NCBI GenBank assembly: GCA_039602395.1 | Contig: JBCNJP010000025.1 | Location: 54,286,555 to 54,350,554, forward strand | DNA from: Deinandra increscens subsp. villosa | Lineage: Eukaryota; Streptophyta; Magnoliopsida; Asterales; Asteraceae | Reading direction: 5' to 3' | DNA length: 64,000 bases | Part shown: positions 12,013 through 25,300 of the stretch, in pieces | Numbering within the stretch: the stretch's first letter is position 1 | Layout: each line of letters opens with the position of its first letter | The notes under the pieces: generated by a model | What the model saw: only the letters and a program-made list of their open reading frames with translations | Databases searched by the model: none | What the model was told of the DNA's origin: nothing | Program-made: the position numbers and the translations under genes

Positions 12013-12332
12013 CACGTGGCCTAACACATGACCACGTGTCGCAAAAGCATTAGCCTACACATGACACGTGGCCTAACACGTGTCATCACATGGCCTAACA
12101 CGTAGCCACGTGTCAGACCATGTGTCATAAAATTAGTGGCCTAGATATGAATAGTGAATTATGTGTCACCACCACCCAATTATTATTGTAATATATATAA
12201 ATATTATAATTTCTAAACATCTCTAAAAATATAGTATAAAAGAATATTATATATATATCATTTGGAATTGGTGACGTGTACACTGTTTTCCCACTGTTCA
12301 TAACACGTGGGCTAAGACGGTGATGCCACGTG
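12013..12332 (+). promoter_or_regulatory. Cluster of seven CACGTG (G-box/ABRE-type) hexamers
   Basis: CACGTG occurs at 12013, 12033, 12065, 12077, 12107, 12304 and 12327, with several related 'acatgg' and 'acgtag' half-copies between. The first five form a loose tandem array of 'cacgtggcctaacacatgac'-like units immediately outside the presumed LTR end. CACGTG is the core bound by plant bZIP and bHLH factors. The hexamers are seen directly. A regulatory role is inference, and no confirmed gene starts nearby. Confidence 0.5.
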
Positions 12333-12424
12333 GCGGGTTTTTTCAATTGTTTTATTTGTTTTTTTCCTATTTTGAACCGAAACTCTCTATATGTACATTT
12401 ATTTTGCATTACAGCTTATATATT

Positions 12425-12535
12425 ATGTTCTGCGGTGGTGGTTAGGTTCCTATGTTTTTTACACAGGACCCAGGTTCGAGACTTCATGTGCCCCTCTTTT
12501 GGTTTTTTTTTTTCCTTTTTTAAGCCCACAGTTTT
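12425..12535 (+). mobile_element. Third tRNA-derived SINE-like sequence
   Basis: A-box-like TGGTGGTTAGG (12436-12446) and B box GGTTCGAGACT (12473-12483) are 37 bp apart. They are followed by 'catgtgcccctcttttgg' and a T-rich tail, the usual layout of T-tailed plant SINEs. No anticodon-loop folding expected for a working tRNA gene was recognised, and no clear target duplication was found. Confidence 0.65.
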
Positions 12536-12539
12536 CTTA

Positions 12540-15307
12540 TACCTGTGGTATTACCTCTCATTGCTGTCATTAGGTATACAGATGGCATCTATTAGATGCA
12601 GATTAGCGTCCCCTTCATCCACCTTACCTCATACGTGGCTAAATTCCCGTTGATAATCTTTGCTATTTAACATGTGCCGGATCTGTCCCATCTCCCATCG
12701 CCGCTCACAAATTAATCGTTGTTTGAAGCTTGAATCCGTCACACAAAGCCCTAATTCTTCAATTCGATTTCGAACTAAATCATCTTCTAGGCAAAACCCT
12801 AGCACATCAGCTTCAAAACTCCCTGTTCACAAGCCCCAATTTGATCCGAAAACTGCTCTGAATAATGTTGAATATTCAGTTAGTGTTTGGGGGCTTATGC
12901 TTATCTAGGGTTCTACCTTCCTCATCATTTTTTTTTTGAATTCACTTGTACGTACTTATCTCTACCATCGAAACTTACAATCATGAAATCGATAGTTTGA
13001 ATTTGATTCTGATCCCCAAATCACAACTGCAACGGAAGACAACAAAGCTCCGTCAGGATAGAATCCTATCTCCGAGTCGTTGTTTCAAATTTCGTAATCT
13101 ACTTGCTTTTGGTTCCATTAATTGGTGTTCATCGTAATCTAAACGGACCAAATTGGCCTATTATATAATAGCCTAGGGTTTTGAGTTTTGACTACTCTTT
13201 TATGGCCCCTCTTCTACTTTTGTACACAGAGTTGATAAGGAATCATGATTGGATCTTCTGCAGTTCTGCTTATTAATCATTTTGGTTTTTGTGGTGATTT
13301 TATTGTTTAGCTTTCATGATTATCTGTTCTATGATGTAATGTTGATTTAATTTACTCATCCTTAGTGTTACTTGAGTTTTCCACAATCAAGTACGTCTTT
13401 CTCTTCTGCAAAGTCAATACGTTGATTCTTTGATTAAAATCAACAACTTGATTGTGATGCTTAAATTGTTTGGCAAATTGTCATGATTTTCTAATGCGTT
13501 TACCTAAACCAAATATTTGTAATTTGACCGATGGATTTCGAGAGGTTGAGATGCAATTCGTTCGGTTAGGTAAGTTATCTAATCTTGCTTTTTTGTTTTT
13601 ATGCTTCATGATTCTTGCTATATTGAAGCCCTGAAGCTAATTGACTACAAGTTTCTGATTAATTTTGCATTCTTATTTGTTATTCCATAGACAATTGTAT
13701 TTATATTGTTCTAAATGATAGAGTTTATACACACACAATTAAAAAAATAACAAGTTCGAGTTCTTATAAATCTTGAATGTTCAATTCTATTCTTTTGGAT
13801 ATTAATGCACAATCAATCCTTGACGAAAGTCATTTGATAGTAGATTTGAAAAATAAAAGTGAGAAGGTTATCAAGGAGATGGTCATTTAATCATATGTTA
13901 TTTTAGTAACTATGAAGCTTGGCTGCAGTGTCTTTTGCTTCATTTGTTCATTCCCATTTTTTCGGTTTGATGTAGTTTCATCAAGTTTTCAATTATGAAT
14001 TAGTAATATAGTTTGTAAAACATCTATAACTTAATCTAAGGTTATGCATGCTTGGTTGTGGAGTGGTTCTTCATGAGAAAATGAGAAGTTTAATCAATTT
14101 AGGGTAGAGGTTTATTTTCATTCACTTTGTTTCCCCCTTTTCATTCTTATTTTTGTAAAAACTGTAGATGGCAGGTTATAGCTCCTATAGCTTCTGTCAG
14201 CTTAGATTTCTTTGGACTACTGCAAGTAGAAACAATTTTGATCAACAGAAAAGAAAAATCATAATAATTTGGAACTCCTCTTAGGTTCGAGTTTGATTTT
14301 TTTTTACACGTATTATAAAATAGAACCCAAGAATCACCTCTTTGTATCTAATTTCTAAGCTTTTTATGTTAATTGCAGGATGGATTTGGAATCTCAATAA
14401 TTACAAGCGAGATTTCAAAATTTGAAAGTATAAATTCTGTTCATATTAGTAGTAGAGCATTGCCAACCATTACTAATTTCATTGTTAACACGACATAGAA
14501 AACACATGACTGATCTGCGCATTGTCAAGGTTTTGGATTTGAATATGGTAAGATCTTAGAGACTCTGTTTGTTTGGTGTGTTATAGGTAAAATGCATATT
14601 TTGGGTTAAAAATTGATGAATGACATTTCGCCATTGCAGGTATGCTTACGTAACTTATAAGAAAAATGATTGCTGGATTAATACCTGATGAAGATCTTTG
14701 GCAGCCCCATTTAAAATACATATTGTATTTTAGGTTAGTTCTTGCCCTCTTTCGGTTTCCTACTACGCATGTTTACTTAACAATCTACTTATTATAAAGC
14801 ATTTGTAGATTTCCCATTTTTAAATTCATTTGCTATTATGTAAATTTGGCTTCTGTTTTGCAGGGTTCTTAACTGGTAATGAAAAAGCGGTTTTAATTTC
14901 ATCTGGTATTTATATAATTTTGGCTTCTGTTTTGCAGAGTTAAGTTTCTTAAATGGTAATGAAAAAAATGGTTTATTTGTGTATATACTACATCTTTACA
15001 AGTATAAATATAGTTTACACCTGTTTAACTAACATGTTAGATATGCAAATGCCTACGTTAAAAGTTTTTGATTTTCTTTCTATTTACATGTTTATATAGT
15101 GATTGTTAAATCTAATATTAAGAGACTTTTTTTTTTCTTAGAGAGTCTTTTTTCTTTTAGATAATTCAAAGTCTCAAAACACCCACCTCATCCACGACAT
15201 CGCTCCGGTCGAAGACAACAACTTCGATATTACTCAAAGATAGTAATCATATAATGTCTGTTTAATATCGTTATTCTTTCAACATAAATAGTCAGACTAA
15301 CGTCTCG
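12540..15307 (+). other. Gene-like non-coding stretch ending in a Helitron-type terminus
   Basis: No substantial coding sequence was recognised. The start (12640-13140) looks like the 5' end of a plant gene: CT-rich, with 'aaaccctagc' and 'agccctaattc' leaders and short open frames. The rest looks like intron sequence, with several 'ttttgcag' acceptor-like sites. A local duplication of 'ttggcttctgttttgcag' with its following sequence occurs at about 14848-14970. Because it ends in a Helitron-like 3' hairpin at 15308-15337, it may be a captured 5' gene fragment carried by a non-autonomous Helitron. The left boundary was not found. Confidence 0.35.
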
Positions 15308-15337
15308 CCCGCCGCAACGCGCGGGTCGCAAGTCTCG
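15308..15337 (+). mobile_element. Helitron-like 3' terminus (hairpin plus CTCG)
   Basis: CCCGC...GCGGG (15308-15325) can form a 5-bp stem around a short loop. The sequence CTCG lies 8 bases after the hairpin and is followed by T. Canonical Helitrons end in a hairpin, then CTRR, inserted before T. Here the third base is C, so the match is imperfect. Three other termini in the window (34038-34066, 37227-37257, 60999-61032) share the hairpin design and the CTNG-T end. Confidence 0.55.
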
Positions 15338-16176
15338 TATAATTTATAACCAATTTGAGCTCAAACAATGACGAATTTGAGTTAAATATTTTCATGAATT
15401 TTAGTTTAATAAAAATAATACTTTTTATAGGGATTTTTTAAAATAATTGGGTTTCTAAGAAATATAAATTTAAAAAAGAGTTATAACAAAACAGGAGTTT
15501 TTAAATAAATAGGGTTTCTTTTTTAAAACAAGTGAGGTTTTTAAAAATGAAACAGAAGTTTTTAATATGTTTAAAAAAAGGTTTAAACGAAACAGAAGTT
15601 TTTTATAAAATAAAGGGTTTAAACGAAACAAAAGACTATAAATAAAAAATAGAAGGTTTTCTTAAAAAAGGGTCTAAAAGAAAGAGAGCATTTTTTAAAA
15701 AAAAAATAAGGTTTTTATACAAAAGTGAAGTTCTTAAAAACGAAAAAGAAGTTTTAAATAAAATAGGTTTAAACGAAACAGAAGGTTTAAAAAGTCAGGT
15801 TCAAACAAAACTAAACTTTAAAAAGTGGAGTATGTCACATTTGTAAAAGATTAAATTTTTTTTTTTTTTGAAATAAAAGGTTAAAAGTTATCCTTTTTAT
15901 GAAATAAAAAGTAAAAACTGTTAGAAATTGTAGAAATAAAAAATAAAGGTTAAAAGTTCAACAAAAATGATATTTTCGGCGAATAAATTCCATGTATGGC
16001 GAATATCTTGAACTTCATTTTCTTGTTCTTATTGTGTTGATCGAGTTATTATTGTGTTGAATACTCCCTCTACAAAATAAAGAAAAATGTAATGAATTCA
16101 GAGAGCAAGTTTAGTGAATCCAACAGATGAGTTTAGTCAATCCAACACATGATTATACGATTAACCAGATCGTTTA
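15338..16176 (+). repeat. AT-rich stretch with degenerate 'aaacgaaacagaag' repeats
   Basis: Between about 15480 and 15830 a loose repeat of 'ggtttaaacgaaacagaagtttt'-like units occurs with variable spacing. It yields no coding sequence. The remainder to 16176 is AT-rich without recognisable genes. Nothing else is supported here. Confidence 0.5.
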
Positions 16177-16274
16177 AACTTACCACTAAAACAAACTTAA
16201 TTTTTATTTTAAAGGAACTAAGATTAACTTACCACTAAAACAAACTTAATTTTTATTTTAAAGGAACTAAGATT
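16177..16274 (+). repeat. Perfect 49-bp tandem duplication downstream of the PSI gene
   Basis: Two adjacent identical 49-bp copies (16177-16225 and 16226-16274) begin AACTTACCACTAAAAC and end GGAACTAAGATT. They lie about 220 bp beyond the stop codon of the PSI-family gene, probably in or near its 3' untranslated region. Perfect identity suggests a recent event or an assembly slip. Confidence 0.85.
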
Positions 16275-16491
16275 GCTGCGGCTGAAGTATTATCTAATCT
16301 ACGACAGAGTAATGATGCATTCATGACTTTGCAATTATAACACAAACTACAGATTTCTGTACAAAAGACTCATGTGCAAAATGCAACCTCTAAACAGAAA
16401 AAAGAAAAAAATAATTATTCTATCCAACCAACATCAACTTGATTCAACGCGGCCTCGGCTTTAACATTAACCGCCTCAAAACGCAGTTTAC

Positions 16492-19400
16492 TCAGACACT
16501 CTTAATGTCATCCACTCGGTCTATAACATCCATAGCCTTGATCCTATCAATATCAAAGTTAATAACAGGAACAAATGACGGTCTCTTGATCGGAAATGGG
16601 TCCCTCCTAATTTCCCGTGTGGGGGAATGACTACTGCTCTTAGTTAGCCTATGGTGCTTGCTTAACCTGCTTCGGGTGTCAAATTCCTGACTTTTGCTTA
16701 TTCCAGGGATCCATTTCCTTTTGCTTATGTCCCGAAGCATCTCTCGGTCCTCCTTTGTGAGTGCTGGCAAAGGGGGGTTGGATCTGTTTGCTGATATCTG
16801 AATTCCTTCCTGATTTGGGGACCGTATTGGGGATTTAACGGGTGATCTCATTCCACCGTTTATAGCCCTTGATTGGCACACAAGATGATGAAGCCAAACC
16901 ACTAATTCAAGAATACATTCTTCGGTTTTTTCCTTATCTGCATGGTAGAGAGTCTCTATTCTCAATGAGTCCACTGGGCAAGAAGGTTTTTGGTTCGCCT
17001 CAGATCTACAGAGAATCAACTAGCTGTTTAATACAAACCAGATCTCGATACATGAGAAAATAGTAGATTAAACAAAAGAAGTTAGCTAATGATGAGGATC
17101 TGAACTTCAATAAATTGCAGAAATATAGAAATTATAAATGGAATTGGAAACTGTAACTTGATATTGAAACTAATGAAGATGATCCCAGAGGATCTACAAC
17201 TGATAGATCATCACCAAAGGTGACCCAGGGTAAAACCCTCTCTCAATGCTAATGCAAAGAGCCAAAACCTTTAACCTATTTCTATTTTCTTCCTTACCCC
17301 TAATGAGCTATGAACCCTTATTTATAGAAATAGGCTTACACTTAACCCCCTCAAAGAATAGACATATTACTATTAATAACTGAACATGATTCCTATCAGC
17401 TAAAAATATCACAGGCCAAATAGATTCATTATAACTTTAACGCATAAAACCTCATTTAAAATAACAAAGTAATTTATTCTTGAAATAAAATAACTGCTCT
17501 AATCGTACTTGGCAAACTAATGACTGATAAAGGAGTCGAAATTTTTTGACACTAAAGTGTTTCGAATCACCTGACCCTCCCGTTGGATATTTAAGCTTGA
17601 CCCGATAAGATATTTTTAGAAGCATATATATATGTATTGTAATTAAATAAATTAATGTCACAAATGAGTGACATAGGTACGATTATTATGGCAGTTAGGA
17701 TTAGTCAGCTTATTAACCAACTTAACAGTTGGATTTTGCAGTTAATGGCGCCAAAGTTAACCGCCATTTAGAGGGTATAAATACACTTGTAAACCTTCAT
17801 TTTAATACAATTCCTTTTTGCACTATTTTGTCTTACTCTCAAAATTACACACACACATTGATTATACGTAAACAAATGGATGACTTTGTTGAACAAAGAA
17901 TGTTCAATTGGATTTATAACACCCCCCCCCCCCCCCCCAGCATACACACACACACACACACTCTAATCTCTATGAAAATAAAAACAGAAATACAACATAC
18001 CCTGTATTGGCCCATTCTCCAACCCAGCCGAAACCATGATGAGCTCTGTATTGATCCAATTTTGTTTGACATGATCCATGATTAGCAGTTAATAAATAAT
18101 AAAGTTTTCCCTATCCGGAAAGCTAAACTAGTTTGCTCTATTTCTGAATAATTCCGAAAGTGAAGGGGACGTTTGGATGTGTACGGTAATTGATTATGCG
18201 ACGTGAAGTTGTTGATGTTAAATGATAGTTTTCTGTCTTTAAGAAGCTGTGATAATCTGATGAACTCATTTCTAGTTTTGATTCTCTGGTCGAAAAAAAT
18301 CATTTTTGAAATGCCCATTTCTGAACAGTAGTACAAGTTAAAGTGGTGTTTGGATGTGTAATTAAACTGATTATTATGACTTGTGATTCTTCAAGTCGCA
18401 GTAATCACTTAAAAATATACAAACAAAAACACCCAAACCACCCATTGCTTTTGTGAAGCGCTATAAATTTCAAGAATTACTTGGTTGTGTTTGTTGCAAT
18501 TGGAACAAGCCACTGAAGAGTTTTCTCCATCTCTGCTTTAATTTCAGTGATGGTAAACTGCAATAATGGAATTCCAGAAAACCAAAACAATTTACTATAC
18601 ATGTAGAGAATGGCAAAACACAGCTAATGAGTGCTCAAAAAAGTGATGACTAATTTAATTTATAAGTATGTTTAAATGGATAAGAAAAACTCCCACAACA
18701 CAAATAGTACAACTTTGAAGGTGAACTTTACTATTTGCTAATTTACAATAATGATATATAACACAATTACTTTCCTATCTATAACATCCATGACCTCATT
18801 TGTTTTCCTCAAAAGTATTCATGGTCAGACACTCAGACTTTGACATTAACACAAAAATGCAAGGAGTTTTATGTCAATAATGTACATCATAACATCAATA
18901 GCTACTAAATCCTTCTCTTTCTATCTACATGTTCTTTAATAATGAAAATAGGCCTTTATTTACTTAAAAAAAAAATTTACTACAAAACGGGTTTTATCCT
19001 TTAAGTATATGATGGGTCAGATGATTTAAGCGGATAAAAATATAAAACTCTGAATCACAATATTGGAAAAAATTAACTACAAAATGCAGGTTTAAAGAAT
19101 CCAAAAAAATGCAACCAAGTAAAAAGTCGAAAACAACTTAAAAAGTGCAAGTACCTCTTCCTTTGGATGATATGAATGTAATCTGGAGCGCATTGCTGAC
19201 TTAATATTAGGGGGCAGTCCTTGGTACAAAGAATCCCTGGTACTTGGAGGCACAGAACTTGAGCGAGTGACCTGATGTGTATTATTAAATACTTCATCAA
19301 TCATTAGTTCTGAAAACAGTCATACTCCTATCATTAGATTAATTTAATAATAATAATTTTTTTATGAGGCAATTTCATATACACCCCTAAAAACTTGCAT

Positions 19401-22284
19401 AATATCATATTTGCCCAGCTAAAAAAATTGATATAGAAAGTACCTAATAAAAATATAAAATATTTCAAATTACTCATTTCATAGTATAGAATTTATAATA
19501 TGACCATTATACACTTCTCTTTCTCCTTGCACTCCGAACTCTCATATCCTAATGCAAGTTTAAAGGGAACGGTATAAATCTTTGAAAATGAGTATATTTG
19601 ATATAATGCGTTTTTGTGGGTAAATAAGATACTATACCAAGTTTTGAGGGGAATATATAAAATTATCACTCTTTTATAAAATACTATTATTATTGCTAAT
19701 AATACATTAGTAACTCTTTATCTAGCAGAAAACTTATTGGTGTGCAATTTTAAGTCAAAACATTGTAAAAGCCTTATGACACAGCTAATAGCATCTGAAA
19801 GAACAGAAACTCACAAGTGTGTCAATCTGAGTAATTATATTAGCATAATGTAGAGCAAGACCAGCTGCACCCAATTTCTGTCGGTTGCTCTTTACTGGTG
19901 TTCGGGTATCTGAAATAACTTTCAGAAAGTGAATAATAATATATTCCAAACAGGGCTTCTTTCATAATACACTGATGGAAAAGCCGAAAATGACATATAG
20001 TAATTTGACAAGTAAAGTTTGACTTGGCAGATAGTTTAATGGAACTCTTCAAATAATGATTACAAAATGCAATATTCCTTAACAAAACAAGTTGAAGAAA
20101 TGTCTTGTTACATAAAAAGGAAAAACATTAATTATAAAAGAGTTGCCATATTGGCCACATACCAGCGGTTCCAAAAGCATTACAAATCTCCATGTGTAAG
20201 AAATGGACAATGTCGACAAGTTGCTCCATCACCTTAAATAACAAAATACAATAAGAATTGAAATACCACACTACTTGTACATTATTGGCAAGAAACAGAG
20301 AAACTAACATTTATACTTAAACAATCTAAGGATTATGGTAATAGAAAAAAATAATAATAAGCCTACTATAAATGATGTTATACCATCAACAGAGAAATAT
20401 AGTTATAGTTGGTTACCTCTTCCAAAATCTTGGACCAAAGTGACTTCTTTTGCAAACTTCTCACATGCTTCTTTTGACTCTTCAATTCTACCTTCAAGAT
20501 AGCAAGGCTGTCCCCTGTACACAATTACAAAGGTTTAATGAGCTGAAACAGCTAATCGCATATCTGCATATGAAAAAAAAACAAGAATGCAATAAAGTAG
20601 CAATATTAGCAGCCACAGCAATAACAAATTATGATGATGATAACGATGATGATGGTGGTGATGGAAATCGTAATAATAATAATTAAAAAAGACAATAATT
20701 GCTAACAAAAAGAATAATACTAAGAACAACGTTAAGAGTTTGGTTTCTATACACTAAGAATGGATTTGACAATTGACAAAGTGAACTCTATTATCCCGTT
20801 GTAAAACTGGAAAATGATAGAAAAATAACATCAGCTTAATAGTTGCAAAAAATACGGAAGAGAATTCAAAGAGTCAAAAACAAAGCTTTTCTTTTAAGAA
20901 TTTATATGCATGATATAATATCCAATGGATTTCATATTCCATGTTGCATGTACATTAGGTATCTAAAGCCAAATTATTTATGCACACCGCTTTATCTCAC
21001 AATTTAAAGAAAAAGTTAAAAAATAATAATAGTAGTAATAATAATAATGACCATAATGTTTATGATATAGCAAGATGTTTGAATATCCTCTGTAAATTAA
21101 TTATAAAAAAAAAGTAAAAGAGGTTTACATGTCCACAATTTCCATGCAATTATTCTTATAATCTCACTGTTAATGTTGCCCATTACTTGCTACACAAAGC
21201 TAATTATATACAACAGCAGCCTGCTGTTTTGCATTAAAACGATATGCAATAAACATTTATCACTGACTGAGGTCAATGGTTGATAGTAATTATAATAATA
21301 ATAATGACCATAATGTTTATGACTTTATGATATAGCAAGTTGTTTGAATCTCATCTGTAAATTAACTATATCAAAAAAGTAAAACAGGTTTATGTGTCCA
21401 CGAAGTCCAATGCAGTTGTTCTTATAGTGTCACTGTTAATGTTGCCCATTACTTGCTACACAAGGGTAATTATATATAACAGCAGCCTGCTGTTTTGCAT
21501 TAAAATGATGAGCAATAAACATTTATCATTAACCGAGGTCAATGGCTACCTCTTGGAGGAGCATTGGGGTTCTCCTCTTCTAGTTGCTTACGTCGAAAAT
21601 CTTGTTCAAACCTGTCCAATGCGTGTAACTCATGGTATAACTCCTACATACAAAACAAATTCCTTTCATTTTCCTCACCATAATATTTTGCATAACTCAC
21701 TCTGCCAATCAAAATCATTGCATAGGGTCAGCAATAATTTTAAATCATGTCTAATAATTATTCTCTTACAGTTTTACCAGATATATGTGTATAGTATCAC
21801 ACACACATATACATAATATATATGTATATGTTGAAGATTGTTTGTTGGTTAATACAATCAATATCTTAGTCGCATTGATCATTCCAGATATTGCTAGTAT
21901 TATTTCTTATCTTTTTATGTAGATCTTTTAGTTTATCTAACAATTTCTTAAAATTATCTTCAAGTATTTTATGTATGGGTTTAGTAATGATTCTTACTTA
22001 TTATTTAAATTGTAAGTTCTCTTTATCAATAAGTTTTAGATGTAATTGTTTATGGATACTTACTCCATATTATGAAGAATGCTTTGTGTTTAAAGTTTAA
22101 ACTCTTCTTTGGTTTAATAAAACTTGTTATATTGTTTTAGCATCATTATCAGCTTTCACCTGACTCCCTTTTCTGGTTATTCTCGGGTCATTCACAGCCT
22201 AGTCCCATATCTGCATCTACTTTGTTCTACTTCGTTTCTTCTACTATTTTCTTTTTGGAGCGTATATACAGACACACTCCCCCC

Positions 22285-22320
<36 letters not shown>

Positions 22321-25300
22321 TATACTATATTAGTTACACTTGTTCTCTATATACTTGATACAGCCACGGCTCTATTCTGCATGATGCCCTCTCTTTTATG
22401 CTCATGGTACAGTCCTTTATGTCCTATGTATTTTGTTATGTGTTGTATGTACTTGATACTTGTTACCTGCGCTTTAGTGAAGGTATGTGTTTACTTTTTG
22501 GTTTTCCAAGTTGGGGGTCTCACTAAAGGTAAGGTTTGCCCTCATCACCTGCTATATGAGTGGGATTTTACTAGGTATGTTTGTTTGTTCGTATATTATA
22601 ATACATTTGAGGAGGACGGGATTGTCCTTTTACTTTAACTTTTAAGAGTTTAAGGGGGTAAAATTGTCTTTCATGAATTTGACTAACTTAATTATCTTTA
22701 TATACAGAAAAAGTAACTCAATAATAGAAATCTAATTATGTAAACAATCAATTTCATGTTTAACTAAATTCTCAAAATTGCTTGAAATTTATATGATTTT
22801 ATAGTTACTTTACTTTAGAACCTTCAAATCTATATGTTACTTCTCCAATTAATTGTTCAAACGCTTTACTAGAGTGTCAGTGTTAGTGTGTTGTGTTCCC
22901 CGCACTCGCACGGCACCCCCGAGGGGGCCACGCGGCGCGCCTCAATATAAAACAATACATTGTTTGGTGGTATGTTAAATTCTTACGCATCAATAGAAAA
23001 GTACACTTACGATGTCTTTCTTTCTTAAAAGTAAGATTATACCTAGAACTTTTAATTGTTTCTGTTTATTAATGATGTATAAAAAATATCCACAGAAAGA
23101 ATATTAAATTACCATTCGTAAGTGTGTTCCTTATGTTAGATATTCGGGCCATCTTTATTAATGTCGACTACCTATACTCGTATCTCATAAATCTCTCTTT
23201 TTTGGATAAGACTCTGGAATTATTCCTTTAAAATGAAGTACTAGATGAATATTATCAACTTAAGGAATTCCATAACATGCATCAAAGCAAATTTGATTGC
23301 TATTATACTTGATATATCCCTTTTTTATGTTTTCCCTTCTGAATATGAAAAGAAATTAGGGCAGAATTATTATAATGTGATGTGATTACTCACAGCGGTA
23401 TATTGTACCAAATTCTTCAAATGATACATGATAGTTTCTGCTTCTTGTTTTAGTTGCTTCTGAGGAATTAGTTCTGATCCCAATCTAAATAATATAGCAA
23501 AGACATTAGCATCATGTTCAGATCAAGTTCGACACAGTAGGTTTATTGGTGGCAAAATGGGTGGACCGGTTAGCTTAGATAATGGATCAAGACTCAAAAA
23601 CATGAAATTTTTGTACAGGTCTGATTGAATCCGAAACACATTTTGTCCAAAATTTAAATTTATTTTTATAATTGATTACTGTGTCAGATGAGGTCACAGA
23701 AACTATAATATTTTGATGATAATATTACTTTTTAAAATGAAATGGTTAAGGAGGATTGACGCATTTCTTTTTAAGCTAATTCTTTTTTCCGTTTACCCGT
23801 TACCCAAACAACTCATTCATAAGTCAATGGTTCATGGAAATTACTTTTCAAAATAACGGTCCAGATTGTGCCATTGGGGATCTTTGCAGCGATTTCCAAA
23901 ACGGACAACTTCTCTGGAAAAGATTTTTAATTCTTCCCTGTAAACATCATAAAAGCAAGATCATTTGAAAGACACTTGTCAAGTGACAATTAATGTTTTT
24001 ATCATTGGTTCTTTCCTGGTACTCACCTCTTATCATATGCAGCAATTCTGAGGAGCTCATCCATGTCTTTTGATATTAAGTGTTGCACACCTTCTGACGG
24101 CAACACTACCTCTTTTAAGTGTTTAATGTTATCCTTTGAAAGGGATTGCATAAGACTGGCACCCTTAACGATTGTGTTAGCAACTTCAAATGATAAAATT
24201 GTAATTTTACTTCCCTTTGTTGTCACTCCTGACACAAAACCACTGCTGCTAAGGTGTAAACTTGTCATGCTGCTACCCAGTGTATCCAGAACTTCTACTG
24301 CCTTTCCAAAACCAGTGGTCCCAGCTTTACCCAAAAGTGAACTCACTTCTGAAACCTGCATTACTCCATTTAAAAGATTTAATGGTTGCAAAGCAGGCGG
24401 GTCGAGTAATGGGTTACAACCGATCAGGTTGTATCAGCGTAAACAATCTTTTGGAAGTTTATAAGTAACTAATGCATTGATAAGATTAAAATAATATTTC
24501 TTTCTATATAAAATGATTTAGGAGGTTTCTAATCATCGAAGAAACATCGGCTGACTTTTGGTCCACTTCAACAGGGTATCCATTTAGAATTAGCAAAAGG
24601 AGGCTGTAAAGGAAAGGAGGAAAAAAAGAGGGGGGGGGGGGGGGGGGGGGACACAAGTGAGTAGGCAACTCAATTTCCCCGTTTTCTTTCTTTGCCAAGC
24701 CTTTAAATTTATTTTAATAATTTAGGTCTACTAGTATTACGATTTTAAGTTGTAGCTTAGAACATGCTTATATAAACAAATTGTACCTCGCGCTAACTAA
24801 AACCATGCCTTTACTCATGTTAATTCTATTCCTTCTTGCTAATTTTCCAAAGAAATCATATTTCTTTCTTTTTTGTGGCTACCATTCCCTTTCTAGCTTT
24901 ACATCATATCCATAAACAAAATTATTCAAATAACTAATCTGGAGTAACCATCATATCTCCTTCAGTGATCCATTTTTATCCTTACTAAGATTTGGTTTAT
25001 CAAGTTTCGAAAACAAAGTATTAACAGATACTCACTAGTGACTAGTTCAAGTCTTTCTTGGAGATCGTCTACGTCTAGAAACATAGGCTCGGAACAACAA
25101 CAACAACAACAAAAACAAAAAGAAAAGAGAAGAACACATGGGTACAGATTCTTCCAAACAGGTAAACAAAAACGCATAGTATTATCTAGAAAGAAATATG
25201 TTAACAGCCAGGAACAAGGGGTGAAATTTAAGTAGGGTAGGGTTTACATATTATTGCCCAGCATGAGTAAGCATGACATTGATCCTCTAGACTTTTCACC

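Larger units (their letters stand above)
8296..12014 (-). mobile_element. Probable long LTR, minus orientation, interrupted by a gap
   Basis: On the minus strand the segment begins TGTAACATCC (at 12014) and ends GGGGGTGTGTCA (at 8296). This is the same TGTRACAYCC...GGGGTGTGNCA style as the solo LTRs at 1254-3739 and 43707-46286. A minus-strand TATA box lies near 10945. The flanking five bases (CATAC and CGTGG) do not match. With a 500-N gap inside, the two ends may belong to different copies, or it may be the 5' LTR of the Athila-type element on its left. A SINE, a second SINE-like sequence and an AAT microsatellite lie within it. Confidence 0.45.

Noticed and set aside
8296..12014. Solo LTR with defined borders
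   Set aside because: The flanking five bases differ (CATAC and CGTGG) and a gap lies inside, so it is kept only as a probable LTR, not as a confirmed single insertion.
12660..13137. Host gene first exons
   Set aside because: Short frames with leader-like sequence do not join into a recognisable protein, and the stretch ends in a Helitron-like terminus, so a captured fragment is more likely.
22893..22942. Fifth Helitron terminus
   Set aside because: GC-rich and hairpin-capable, but no CTNG-T end at 8-12 bases after the hairpin.
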